A DNA stretch of 64,000 nt from WLMZ01 sp963732585. GTDB taxonomy: Bacteria; Actinomycetota; Acidimicrobiia; Acidimicrobiales; Ilumatobacteraceae. The position numbers and the translations under genes are program-made. Positions 51,895-61,076 of this stretch are shown in pieces. The notes under the pieces were generated by a model. That model ran no database searches. It was not told the DNA's origin and saw only the letters and a list, made by a program, of their open reading frames with translations. The DNA lies in NCBI GenBank assembly GCA_963732585.1, contig CAVSZY010000003.1:1674001-1738000 (forward strand), in the 5' to 3' direction. Position 1 is the stretch's first letter. The number at the start of each line of letters is the position of its first letter.

Positions 51895-52329
51895 ATGGGC
51901 AATATCGTCGTCGGAATCGATGGTTCCGAACAGTCAATGGAAGCACTCGAGTGGGCCATTGCCGAAGCCAAACTGCGAGACTCCGTGCTGATCATCGGCT
52001 ATTGCTGGCAGCTGCCGATCATGTATGGCCCAGAAATGGTCTATGTCCCACCGCCCGACATCAGCGATATGCAAAGCAACGCCCGCGACGCGGCTGAGCA
52101 CATCGTCCAAGGCTCAACCTTGGCCGCTAGCGGAGTGCCCCACACCATCGAACTACCGAGCGGTCGCCCCGGCGTCGAGTTGGTGCGCCTGGCCGAAGGG
52201 GCCGAGTTGCTGGTCGTCGGTTCCCGCGGACACGGCTCGATGAAGGAGTTTCTCCTCGGATCGACCTCGGCGCATTGCGTGCATCATGCTGCCTGCCCGG
52301 TTGTCGTCGTCCGCTCCGCAGCCACATAA
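51895..52329 (+). CDS. Universal stress protein (UspA family)
   Basis: ATG 51895 follows AGGAGG at 51884-51889. The 144-residue protein has the Usp fold: IVVGIDGSEQSMEALEWAIAEA at the start, and the ATP-binding G-2x-G-9x-G(S/T) signature VGSRGHGSMKEFLLGSTSAHCVHHAACPVVVVR near residues 110-140. Usp proteins accumulate under starvation and other stress, and the ATP-binding subgroup is likely here. Confidence 0.93.
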   Translation: MGNIVVGIDGSEQSMEALEWAIAEAKLRDSVLIIGYCWQLPIMYGPEMVYVPPPDISDMQSNARDAAEHIVQGSTLAASGVPHTIELPSGRPGVELVRLAEGAELLVVGSRGHGSMKEFLLGSTSAHCVHHAACPVVVVRSAAT

Positions 52330-52412
52330 CCATCTCCTGGCCGCCGCTGACGGCCCGCCGGTCCCCCATCTGCCAAAGTAGGGCAAACACTTTCGATTTC
52401 TGGGGGATTCGT

Positions 52413-53963
52413 GTGAAGGTCGCGCTGACGGTTCAAGACTTTCTTCGACGGGCAGGCGAGGTCTACCCGCAGCGAATCGGGTGTATCGATGAGCCAGAGC
52501 AACCGGCGGCCAACTGGGGCTCGATCACCTATCAGGAGATGGTCCGACGCTCGGATGCCTTGGCAGCTGGGCTGGACCGGGCGGGCATCGCGGTCGGCGA
52601 GCGCGTGGCCATCGTCAGCCACAACTCAGCTCGGCTCTTGACCGCCTTCTTCGGGGTCAGCGGTAGTGGTCGGATTCTGGTGCCAATCAACTTTCGACTG
52701 GTCGCCGAAGAGATCCAGTACATCGTCAATCATTGCGGAGCCAGGATCCTGTTGATCGATCCTGAGTTGGCCGATGGCCTTGCGTCCGTGCGCTGCGAAC
52801 GTACGCTGCTGATCGGTGGCGACACCGATGCCGAACTCCACGACTTCGACAGCACGCCGCGGCCCTGGCTCTCCGACGAGGACGCGACAGCGACGATCAA
52901 CTACACCAGCGGGACGACGGCTCGACCCAAGGGTGTGCAGCTCACCCACCGCAACCTGTGGATCAACGCCACCACCTTCGGTTGGCATCTTGGGGTCAAC
53001 GACCGCGATGTCTACCTGCACACTTTGCCGCAGTTTCACTGCAACGGCTGGGGCATGACCTACGCCGCCACCGGGATGGGGGCAACGCACGTGATCTTGC
53101 GCAAGGTCGACGGCGCTGAGATCTTGCGCCGCGTCGATCGTCATGGGGTGACGTTGATGTGCGCCGCCCCGGCGGTGATCAACATGGTGCTCGATGCTGC
53201 CCAGCAGTGGCCTGGCGAGATTCCCGGGCGCGATCAGGTGCGCATCGTCGTCGCCGGGGCACCACCGCCGACACGAACCATCGAGCGGGTCGAAACCGAA
53301 CTTGGCTGGCAGTTCAACCAGATCTACGGCCTCACCGAATCGTCGCCGTTATTGACGATCAACCGCTCTCGCGCCGAGTTCGATGAGCTTTCGCCAGGCG
53401 AACGGGCCCACAAGCTTGCGCGAGCGGGCGCGGCAGCGATCGGCGTCGAAATGGCGGTGTCGGCTGATGGCGAGATTCTGGCCCGCTCGAACGTGATCAT
53501 GGACGGGTATTGGGAGCAACCCGCGGAGACCGCAGCGGCGATCAAGTCCGACGATGATGGTCGCGACTGGTTCCACACGGGCGACGGTGGATTGATCGAT
53601 GCCGACAACTATGTGACCATCGCCGACCGCAAGAAAGACGTGATCATCTCCGGTGGCGAGAATGTTTCCTCGATCGAGGTGGAGGACGCGATCTTTAGCC
53701 ATCCGGAGATCGACGAAGTTGCCGTGATCGGTGTGCCCGACGAGAAATGGGGCGAACTGGTCATGGCGCTGGTCGTCATCTCTGCTGGTTCTGCCCTCAG
53801 CGAGGCCGACGTCATCGCCTACACCAGGACCAAACTTGCCGGCTACAAGTGTCCCAAGCGCGTCGAGTTTCGCGCCGCGTTGGCCAGAACTGCGACCGGC
53901 AAGCTGCAAAAGTTCAAGTTGCGCGAGCCGTTCTGGGAGGGGCACAGCAAGAACGTCCACTGA
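52413..53963 (+). CDS. Acyl-CoA synthetase (AMP-forming, ANL superfamily)
   Basis: The 516-residue protein starts at GTG 52413 (KVALTVQDFLRRAGEVYPQRIG); the longer frame to 52275 is noncoding. Motifs: the phosphate loop INYTSGTTARPKGVQLTHRN near 165-180, GLTESSPLLT, DWFHTGD, DRKKDVIISGGENVSSIEVE and the C-terminal lysine segment RTATGKLQKFKLRE. These define ATP-dependent CoA ligases of medium or long-chain fatty or aromatic acids, which make acyl-CoA, AMP and PPi. The chain specificity cannot be read. Confidence 0.92.
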   Translation: MKVALTVQDFLRRAGEVYPQRIGCIDEPEQPAANWGSITYQEMVRRSDALAAGLDRAGIAVGERVAIVSHNSARLLTAFFGVSGSGRILVPINFRLVAEEIQYIVNHCGARILLIDPELADGLASVRCERTLLIGGDTDAELHDFDSTPRPWLSDEDATATINYTSGTTARPKGVQLTHRNLWINATTFGWHLGVNDRDVYLHTLPQFHCNGWGMTYAATGMGATHVILRKVDGAEILRRVDRHGVTLMCAAPAVINMVLDAAQQWPGEIPGRDQVRIVVAGAPPPTRTIERVETELGWQFNQIYGLTESSPLLTINRSRAEFDELSPGERAHKLARAGAAAIGVEMAVSADGEILARSNVIMDGYWEQPAETAAAIKSDDDGRDWFHTGDGGLIDADNYVTIADRKKDVIISGGENVSSIEVEDAIFSHPEIDEVAVIGVPDEKWGELVMALVVISAGSALSEADVIAYTRTKLAGYKCPKRVEFRAALARTATGKLQKFKLREPFWEGHSKNVH

Positions 53964-54072
53964 GCTGGCATCGCCTCCGGAGACCTCGCCGCACCCTGTA
54001 CAGAGTGTTAACGTTTGCCGCGCTACCGGGCAGAGGCTCGGCGGCCGCAAGCAACACGTCGGGGGAACATCG

Positions 54073-55095
54073 GTGAACGACTCAGCAATCAGTGTGCGTG
54101 GATTGTGGAAGATCTATGGCTCGAAGGCCGACAAGATCATCGGCACGCCCCTCGCCGAGCTTGGGCGGGCCGAAATGGAAGCCAGGACCGGGTGCGTGGC
54201 GGCGATGCGCGACGTCTCCATGGAGGTCGCCCATGGCGAGGTCTTCGTGGTCATGGGCCTTTCCGGCAGCGGCAAGTCGACGCTGATTCGTTGCCTTACC
54301 CGCCTGATCGAGCCGACTGCTGGCACCGTCGAAATCGGTGATATCAACGTCACCACGGCGTCATCCGCCGAACTCTTGGAAGTCCGCCGCAAGCGGGTCA
54401 GCATGGTCTTTCAAAACTTCGGCCTGCTCCCCCATCGCACGCTGGTCGACAACGTCGCCTTTGGCCTCGAAGTGCAGGGCATCGATCCCGGCCATCGGCG
54501 CTCCAAGGCCGAGTTGATGCTGCAGCTCGTCGGCCTCGGCGGGCTCGGTTCACGTAAACCCGATTCGCTCTCGGGCGGCATGCAGCAGCGTGTTGGCCTG
54601 GCCAGAGCACTGGCCACCGATGCCGACATCTTGCTCTTCGACGAGCCGTTCTCAGCGCTCGACCCGTTGATCCGACGCGATATGCAGGACGAGATCGTGC
54701 GCCTGCGCGGCGAATTGCGCAAGACGATGGTGTTCATCACCCACGACCTGCAGGAGGCCCTACGCCTCGGCGACCGGATCGCGATCATGCGCGACGGCGA
54801 GTTCGTCCAAGTCGGCACGCCGGAACAAGTCATCACCCAGCCCGCCGACGACTACGTCCGCAACTTCGTGCGCGACATCCCCCGCTCGCATGTCGTCAGC
54901 GTCGAGTCGGTGATGGCCCGCCGCCAAAATGACGGCTATTGCGGCTCGGTGCCGGTGGGCACCAAGGTGCGCGACGTCGTCCATCTGTTGGCGGCGAGCG
55001 AGCTCCCCGTGCAGGTCGTCGCCGCTGGCGGCGGCATGGTCGGCTGCGTCGATCGCGCCGCGGTGCTCAGCGTGATCGCTGGCGAACCGGCATGA
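54073..55095 (+). CDS. proV: Glycine betaine/proline ABC transporter ATP-binding protein (ProV/OpuAA-type)
   Basis: The 340-residue protein has Walker A VVMGLSGSGKSTLIRC, Q-loop VSMVFQNFGLLPHRTLVDNVAFGLEVQGI, the ABC signature LSGGMQQRVGLARAL, Walker B ILLFDEPFSALDP and the switch His (FITHDLQEALRLGDRIAIM). The N-terminal KIYGSKADKIIGTPLAELGRAEM leader and the C-terminal CBS-like segment (VSVESVMARRQ ... LSVIAGEPA) are typical of ProV/OpuAA. GTG 54073 follows GGGGGAA. The next gene's ATG overlaps the stop by four bases (ATGA). Confidence 0.93.
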   Translation: MNDSAISVRGLWKIYGSKADKIIGTPLAELGRAEMEARTGCVAAMRDVSMEVAHGEVFVVMGLSGSGKSTLIRCLTRLIEPTAGTVEIGDINVTTASSAELLEVRRKRVSMVFQNFGLLPHRTLVDNVAFGLEVQGIDPGHRRSKAELMLQLVGLGGLGSRKPDSLSGGMQQRVGLARALATDADILLFDEPFSALDPLIRRDMQDEIVRLRGELRKTMVFITHDLQEALRLGDRIAIMRDGEFVQVGTPEQVITQPADDYVRNFVRDIPRSHVVSVESVMARRQNDGYCGSVPVGTKVRDVVHLLAASELPVQVVAAGGGMVGCVDRAAVLSVIAGEPA

Positions 55096-57077
55096 CGGCA
55101 ACGCCCTGGCAGGGGATCCCACAGGTCCGTGTCCCCGACAAGGTTCGACCGTGGTGGCTGAACGCGGCGATCGCTTCGGCGGCGATCATCGTCGTCGGCA
55201 TCGCCCTCGGCGACCCGGTGCCGACGTGGATCGATGCCCATGTCAAGCCGTTCTTCGACGACATCTACGACTGGACCGTCGACAACAACAAGACAAACTG
55301 GCTGTTCACCCGGGTCTTCAATCCGATCAGTGACGCGATCACCTGGTGCACGGACGGCGTGTTGTGGATCCTGCGCAACCTGCGATGGCCAGGAGTGGTC
55401 GCGCTGTTCGGGCTGATTGGTTACCGCACCGCCGGAGCGCGAACGGCCTTGGTCGCCGTCGCCAGCTTGCTGGCCTGCGGCATCCTTGACCTGTGGGATG
55501 ACACCTTGATCACCCTGTCGCTGATGTTGGTGGCCGTGCTGATTGCCCTCGTCATCGGCGTTCCGCTGGGTATGTGGAGCGCCGTCTCGCCGAGTGCCGA
55601 GCGCTGGCTGCGCGGCATCCTCGACACCAGCCAGGTCCTTCCGACCTTCGTCTATCTCCTACCGGCAATCGTCGCCTTCGGCATCCGCTCCCCCTCCGCC
55701 GTGGTCGTCACCGTGATTTACGCGCTGGCGCCGGTGATCAGGCTGACCTCGCTCGGCATCCGCAGCGTGCCACAGGTGGCGCTGGAAGTCGGCGAGTCGT
55801 TTGGGTGCACGCCGCGTCAACTGATGACCAAGGTGCGGCTGCCAATGGCCCGGCGCACGATCATGCTCGGCATGAACCAGGTGATCATGATGGCCTTCGG
55901 CATCGTCGTCATTGCCGCCCTGGTCGGCACGGGTGGCCTGGGACAAAAGGTCCTCGACGGGCTGCAGAAGAACAATGTTGGGCGCGCCTTCGCCCCTGGG
56001 CTCGCCTTGGTCTTTTTGGCCATCGCCCTCGATCGGGCGACGACCGGCGACGGTGGTGCCGGTCGGCCCTCGAAGCTTTTCGAGCGCTTGAGCGGTTGGC
56101 GGGGCGCAGCCACCGGTATCGGCGGGGTGATCGCCATCGCCGTGCTGGCGCGCTTGATCGGGCTCGATGACTTCCCTTCCAAGCCGCGGATCGACGTGAT
56201 CAAGCCGATCAACGATTTCAGCAAATGGATGCAAGAGCAGTTCGCCACCGGTGTCCCGCTGATTGGCGGCACGAAGAGTTTCAACGACTTCTTCGTCATC
56301 CACATTCTCAACCGGTTGCGCGATCTGCTGATCGACCCGGCGTGGTGGATCATCATTCTCGTCTTCGTGCTGATCGGCCTGGCTAGCGGCGGTTGGCGGC
56401 TCGCGACCATCGTCGGTTTGTGCCTGGCAGCAATCGCTGCGTTGCGGGTCTGGGATCTGGCGATGGACACGCTCAGCCAGGTGCTCGTCGCCTCGTTCTT
56501 CTCGGTGCTGATCGCCATTCCCTTTGGGCTCTGGGCAGGACGTTCCGATCGGGCAAACACGGCGATGCGGCCACTGCTCGACGCCGCCCAGGTGATGCCG
56601 CAGTTCGTCTACCTGCTGCCGGCATTGAGCCTGTTCCGCGTTGGCCGTCTGATCGGTGTCGTCGCCTCGATCATTTACGCCGTTCCACCGGGGATTCGTT
56701 TGATCAGCCTCGGCTTGCGGGAGGTACCGAAGGCGCCGCGGGAGGCGGCGATCAGCTTCGGTGCAACGCCGCGCCAAGAGCTCCTCAAGGTGCAATTGCC
56801 GCTGGCCATTCGCCCGATCATGCTCGGTGTCAACCAGGTGATTTTGATGGTCCTCAGCGTCGTCGTCATCGCTGGTCTCGTCGGCGGCGGCGGTCTCGGT
56901 CTCGAAGTGATCTACGGAGTGACCAAAACGGAAATCGGTCGCGGTGTCGCCGCCGGAGTCGCCATCGTCATGTTGGCGGTCGTCCTCGACCGCATTACGC
57001 AGGCCTGGGGCACGCCGAGCAGCGATCAAAAGGTGACGACATCGATACCCGCCGCGCCGCGGGCTCGGTTACGCTGA
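55092..57077 (+). CDS. proW: Glycine betaine/proline ABC transporter permease, duplicated ProW-type fusion
   Basis: The 661-residue protein contains two ProW-type permease domains in one chain. Each has VYLLPA...  and the EAA-like loop: VPQVALEVGESFGCTPRQLMTKVRLPMARRTIMLGMNQVIMM around residue 235-270 and VPKAPREAAISFGATPRQELLKVQLPLAIRPIMLGVNQVILM around 545-580 (words: SFGCTPRQ, SFGATPRQ, MLGxNQVIxM). Normal permeases of this kind are homodimers of ~300 residues. The fusion therefore provides both halves. The ATG overlaps proV by four bases. Confidence 0.93.
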   Translation: MTATPWQGIPQVRVPDKVRPWWLNAAIASAAIIVVGIALGDPVPTWIDAHVKPFFDDIYDWTVDNNKTNWLFTRVFNPISDAITWCTDGVLWILRNLRWPGVVALFGLIGYRTAGARTALVAVASLLACGILDLWDDTLITLSLMLVAVLIALVIGVPLGMWSAVSPSAERWLRGILDTSQVLPTFVYLLPAIVAFGIRSPSAVVVTVIYALAPVIRLTSLGIRSVPQVALEVGESFGCTPRQLMTKVRLPMARRTIMLGMNQVIMMAFGIVVIAALVGTGGLGQKVLDGLQKNNVGRAFAPGLALVFLAIALDRATTGDGGAGRPSKLFERLSGWRGAATGIGGVIAIAVLARLIGLDDFPSKPRIDVIKPINDFSKWMQEQFATGVPLIGGTKSFNDFFVIHILNRLRDLLIDPAWWIIILVFVLIGLASGGWRLATIVGLCLAAIAALRVWDLAMDTLSQVLVASFFSVLIAIPFGLWAGRSDRANTAMRPLLDAAQVMPQFVYLLPALSLFRVGRLIGVVASIIYAVPPGIRLISLGLREVPKAPREAAISFGATPRQELLKVQLPLAIRPIMLGVNQVILMVLSVVVIAGLVGGGGLGLEVIYGVTKTEIGRGVAAGVAIVMLAVVLDRITQAWGTPSSDQKVTTSIPAAPRARLR

Positions 57078-57139
57078 CGCCGTAGATGCCGCCACGTTCT
57101 GGCAGGCGCTACCGAACACATTCCAACAAGGGGGAATAC

Positions 57140-58186
57140 ATGAATCGCAAGACCACACGTTGGCTGCTGGCGGCCTCGCTACTGCTCGGCGCAGCAGCCT
57201 GCGGCAGCGACGAAACCGCAGAGTCGACGCCGGCAACGGCGGGCGCAGCCACGCCGGAAGTCACCGAGGCTGCTGCCACGCCCGACGTCACCGACCCACC
57301 CGCCGCCCCGGTCGAGGCCAGCGGGGACCCAATCGTGTTGGCCGCTAACCCGTGGACTGGTTCGGCCGTCAACGTCTGGGTGGCCAAGACCGTGCTCGAA
57401 GCACAGGGCATCAAGGCTGACGTCCTGCCGCTCGATGAGAACGCCACTTGGCTTGGTATGGCCGACGGCGACATCGACGCATCACTCGAAGTGTGGCCGT
57501 CCGGCCACGCCGCCGACTACGAGACCTACATCACTGGACAGAAGTCGATCGTCGACATCGGCCCACTCGGGCCCAAAGCCAAAATCGGTTGGTATATCCC
57601 AACCAAGATGGTCGAAGAGCACCCCGAGCTAGCCACCTGGGAGGGCTTCAAGGATCCGGAGTTGGCCAAGCTGTTCGCTACCGCTGAAACCGGAGATCAG
57701 GGCCAGTTCCTGATGGGCGACCCAAGCTACGTCAGCTACGACGAGCAGATCATCAAAAACCTCGGTCTGCCGTTGAAGTTCATCGTCGCCGGTTCGGAAG
57801 CCACGCTGATCTCGGCAATCCAAGATGCTGACACTAACGGCACGCCGTTGCTGCTGCAGTTCTGGCAGCCGCACTGGTTGCAGTCACAGGTTTCGCTCAC
57901 CGAGATCGCACTGCCAGAGGTCACCGATGCCTGCCTCGCGTCCGCCGCTGCTGGCGACGGCGCCTACGAGTGCGACTACGCGCCCGACACGCTGTACAAG
58001 ATCGCCAGCGCCGGACTCGAAACCAAGAACCCGGCAGCGTTCGCTATCTTGTCCAAGTTCCAGTTGACGACAGAGCAGCAGAACGAGATCGCAGCGATGA
58101 TCGACAGCGACGGCATGGACCCGGCAGACGCAGCGGCCAAGTGGGTTGCTGACAACGCCGACGTCGTTGCTGGCTGGACCAGCTAA
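57140..58186 (+). CDS. proX: Glycine betaine/proline ABC transporter substrate-binding lipoprotein (ProX/OpuAC-type)
   Basis: ATG 57140 follows AAGGGGGA. The 348-residue product has a lipobox (LLGAAACGSDE), a Thr/Ala linker and an OpuAC-like domain: IVLAANPWTGSAVNVWVAKTVLEAQGIKADVLPL, MADGDIDASLEVWPSGH, IGWYIPTKMVEEHPELATWEGFKDPELAKLF and FQLTTEQQNEIAAMID (key aromatic residues W in NPWTGS, W in EVWPSG, Y/W in FWQPHWL). The aromatic cage binds quaternary amines. It completes the transporter, and a terminator follows. Confidence 0.92.
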   Translation: MNRKTTRWLLAASLLLGAAACGSDETAESTPATAGAATPEVTEAAATPDVTDPPAAPVEASGDPIVLAANPWTGSAVNVWVAKTVLEAQGIKADVLPLDENATWLGMADGDIDASLEVWPSGHAADYETYITGQKSIVDIGPLGPKAKIGWYIPTKMVEEHPELATWEGFKDPELAKLFATAETGDQGQFLMGDPSYVSYDEQIIKNLGLPLKFIVAGSEATLISAIQDADTNGTPLLLQFWQPHWLQSQVSLTEIALPEVTDACLASAAAGDGAYECDYAPDTLYKIASAGLETKNPAAFAILSKFQLTTEQQNEIAAMIDSDGMDPADAAAKWVADNADVVAGWTS

Positions 58187-58202
58187 CACTCGTGATCACG
58201 CC

Positions 58203-58232
58203 AAGGGCCGTCGGCATCAGCCGGCGGCCCTT
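58203..58232 (+). terminator. Strong hairpin terminator after the betaine transporter
   Basis: AAGGGCCG (58203-58210) and CGGCCCTT (58225-58232) with inner CGGC/GCCG form a 13-bp stem with loop ATCA, followed by TTGCCGTTT. The next gene on the minus strand ends at 58254, so it serves both directions. Confidence 0.85.
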
Positions 58233-58253
58233 TGCCGTTTCCAGCCCCGCTTG

Positions 58254-58928
58254 TCAGCTTTCGTTCGCTGGACCGAGCCGACGCCTGAGCTCGACGAAGA
58301 CAGCGGAACCGGTGATCGCCTCGATCTCCTCGCCAAGGCTGTCGATCACTCGTTGCGTTCCGACATAGGCGTCACTGCCCTCGGTGCAACACCAGGCCAT
58401 CGTCTCGCCCTCAGGACCCCAATCGGCCCGCGACCAGCGGCGCATGTGGGCGTGCTCGATACCGGTCGTTTCGTCAGGCGTCCACTCCACCCGCAACGGC
58501 AGCTGCCAGCACACCGACGGCTTCCAGTCGATCGGCGACTCGCCAGCGGCGACGGCCCCGAGATGCAGCGCACATCCGGCGCCACCGGCGAAACCAGGGC
58601 GGTTGAGAAAGATGCAGGCACCATCGACGACTGCAGTATTCGTGCGATCGGCGTTGAATGGGCCGTCGGCCAGATAGGCGGCGCGATGTTGAAAGCGCTC
58701 GGCCGCCAAGGCGACGGCACTCGCTTCGACCATGTGCGCCTCATCATCGCCCTCGATTTCGGCGCCGACGCTGCAACAGCCTTGGCCAAGCTCGCTGGCT
58801 TTGACATCGAGGATGCCATGGCAGCCATTGCCCCACAGACACGTCCAGCGAGATTCAAGGAAGGTGCGGTCGAAGCTCCAGTGCAAATCTCCGTCGGTGA
58901 TCAGCAATTCGTCGTCATCCACGCTCAC
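58254..58928 (-). CDS. Cysteine-rich protein of unknown function
   Basis: The 224-residue protein has ten or so cysteines in conserved-looking words: WTCLWGNGCHGI, GQGCCSVGAEI, GACIFLNRPGFAGGAGCALH, PSVCWQLPLR and WCCTEGSDAY. Such spacing suggests metal or iron-sulfur binding. There is no signal peptide. It resembles uncharacterised actinobacterial proteins with the GACIFLNRPGF segment, perhaps DUF3109-related. GTG 58928 is the apparent start. It is downstream of the GGDEF gene on the same strand. Confidence 0.7.
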   Translation of the reverse strand: MSVDDDELLITDGDLHWSFDRTFLESRWTCLWGNGCHGILDVKASELGQGCCSVGAEIEGDDEAHMVEASAVALAAERFQHRAAYLADGPFNADRTNTAVVDGACIFLNRPGFAGGAGCALHLGAVAAGESPIDWKPSVCWQLPLRVEWTPDETTGIEHAHMRRWSRADWGPEGETMAWCCTEGSDAYVGTQRVIDSLGEEIEAITGSAVFVELRRRLGPANES

Positions 58929-58952
58929 AGAGTAGAAGCTAATCGGCGCGGT

Positions 58953-60926
58953 TCAGATGGCGATGCCGCTGCGCCCTTCGTCCGCCGGACCAGGAGTCGG
59001 CAACGTCGCTGCGGCGCGGCCAGAACCAGGCGCCGGCGATGGCAATCCATGGGCGCCGATCGGCGATGAACCGACCCCCTCGTGCAGCACGGCGATGTCG
59101 CGATTGTCGGCGATGACGGCGCGGTTGCGGCCTTCTTGCTTGGCGCGATACATGGCGATGTCGGCGAGGCGCAGTATCGACTCCAAGGACTGGGCCATGT
59201 TGTTGTCGACGATCCCAAAGCTGGCGGTGATCATCGGCAGCCCCGCTTCGACGCTCGAACGCGCCAGGTTCTCGCGGAAACGATGCACGACCTCGAGCGC
59301 GACTCCGAGGTTCGCCCCAGGCAAGACGATGACGAACTCCTCACCGCCGAAGCGACCACAGCGATCCGTCTCCCGGAACGTCGACTCCATGGTCCGCGAG
59401 AAATGTTGTAAGGCACGATCGCCTTGCTCATGTCCAGCGGTGTCGTTGAGCTTTTTGAAGTGGTCGATGTCGGCGAGGACGACGCACATCTGGCCGCCAC
59501 CGTTGAGCGCGCGGCGCAACTCCTCCTCGATCGAGCGGCGATTACGTAGCCCGGTGAGCCCGTCGATCGTCGCCAACTTCTCGGTGAAATCACGCTGGCG
59601 CGCATCTTGGATCCGGATCCCGGATTGCAGCGCGAGGGTCTCCATCTGCGATACGGACGCTGGGCCCAGCGGTTGGTCGACACGGGTCACCGCGTGGATG
59701 ACTCCGATGGTTCCCCGCTCTGCCTTGACCGGCACGCAGACGGCGGCGACAGAGGGACCGCGACGTTCGCGAAGTTTTGGACAGTCAGCAGTACGCGAGT
59801 CCTCGAAGGCGAAATGATGGCCGTGACGCATCGCCGCGCAGCCGTACGGTGTGTTGACCGAGCAACCGGCGTCGCCAGCACGAGCATTGACCGCGCCGCG
59901 CACCAGCACATGCGACTTGTTGGTGTCGAGCGTCAACAACTCCATCGGCACCGACTCGTCGATTACCGACATCGCCGTGGCGATAACTCCGAGCACCTCT
60001 TGCTCGGTCGATACCCGTTCGAATTCCTCGGTGAGTTTGCGCCCGTATTGGCTGTGGTCGTATTCGTCGCTGATCTGCGCCATGTACTTCGAAACGCTCG
60101 ATGCCAACCCGTTGATTGACGAAGCGATGGAGCCGATCTCGTCGGTGCCCATGCGGCTGACGCGCGGATCGAAGTTGCGACGAGACAACTGCCGGGCGAC
60201 ATGGCCAATCTCGGCCAGCGGACGCACCAGGCTGCGGCGCAACAGCCAACCAGCGCTGACCAGGATGATGACAGCGGCAAAGCTACCCCAACGCAACAGC
60301 AGCAGGCTCTGTGATCGAGCGTCTTCGAGCGCAGCCCGTCGAACTGCGATCGTTTGTTCAAACTGGGTGATCAGCTTGGTTTGCGCTTCAGCCAACTCCG
60401 CAGAACTGGCCTCGGCCAAACCGATGGCCTGCAGGGCGGCCTCGGGGTCCGTCGCCGACAGCTGAACTGCCTGACGAACCGCGACCACGAATCGATCTGA
60501 AGGTTCGGCGATGGCGGCCATTGCCAGGGTCAGACTGTCATCTGGGGACGCCCCATTGAGCGCCGAGTCGGTGAGCTTCTTGGTGGCCAACTCGATGCTG
60601 ATTTGCATCTGGAAGACATCGATGGACTGATCGCCAGCAAGCGAACGGCGCAACCGTGCCAGGTTGCTCTCGATCGCGTTACGGCTAACCACCTGCTGGT
60701 CGGCGACATGTGTCAGGTCGTGGATTTCCGTGAGACGCTGAGCGGCAGAAGCATTCGATTGCACCGAGGTGATCCCGATGATGGACACCGCCGAGATCAG
60801 CATGATCGCAATCAGAACGACGAGCGCTACCTTGCTGCGCACCGTCATCGAACGCTGACGGTACTTGGGCTCGACCGTCGGGGTCGACGTTGATTCCTGC
60901 TGTGTCAACTCGTCCGCCGCAATCAT
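58953..60926 (-). CDS. Membrane GGDEF sensor (HAMP, GAF, diguanylate cyclase)
   Basis: The 657-residue protein has one membrane helix near residues 30-52, an extracytoplasmic helical region, a second helix near 210-230, a HAMP linker (VRPLAEIGHVARQLSRRNFDPRV), a GAF-like region (about 320-450), and a GGDEF domain with RFGGEEFVIVL near 545. The inhibitory I-site RETD lies five residues before GGEEF, so feedback inhibition by cyclic di-GMP is likely. No EAL domain is present. Ala/Pro/Gly-rich C-terminal tail follows. ATG 60926. Confidence 0.9.
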   Translation of the reverse strand: MIAADELTQQESTSTPTVEPKYRQRSMTVRSKVALVVLIAIMLISAVSIIGITSVQSNASAAQRLTEIHDLTHVADQQVVSRNAIESNLARLRRSLAGDQSIDVFQMQISIELATKKLTDSALNGASPDDSLTLAMAAIAEPSDRFVVAVRQAVQLSATDPEAALQAIGLAEASSAELAEAQTKLITQFEQTIAVRRAALEDARSQSLLLLRWGSFAAVIILVSAGWLLRRSLVRPLAEIGHVARQLSRRNFDPRVSRMGTDEIGSIASSINGLASSVSKYMAQISDEYDHSQYGRKLTEEFERVSTEQEVLGVIATAMSVIDESVPMELLTLDTNKSHVLVRGAVNARAGDAGCSVNTPYGCAAMRHGHHFAFEDSRTADCPKLRERRGPSVAAVCVPVKAERGTIGVIHAVTRVDQPLGPASVSQMETLALQSGIRIQDARQRDFTEKLATIDGLTGLRNRRSIEEELRRALNGGGQMCVVLADIDHFKKLNDTAGHEQGDRALQHFSRTMESTFRETDRCGRFGGEEFVIVLPGANLGVALEVVHRFRENLARSSVEAGLPMITASFGIVDNNMAQSLESILRLADIAMYRAKQEGRNRAVIADNRDIAVLHEGVGSSPIGAHGLPSPAPGSGRAAATLPTPGPADEGRSGIAI

Positions 60927-61076
60927 CGCCTATTCAGGAGCCTTTCGTCTTCGTTGAAGGTCATCGGCCAGAGCTGTGTTCGACTTAAGCCAGACGAGGT
61001 GTGCACCCGTGATTTCCATCGCCGCAAGCAGCTACGCAGCACCGAGCCCTGCGGACTACGGGCTACGGTTGCATCC

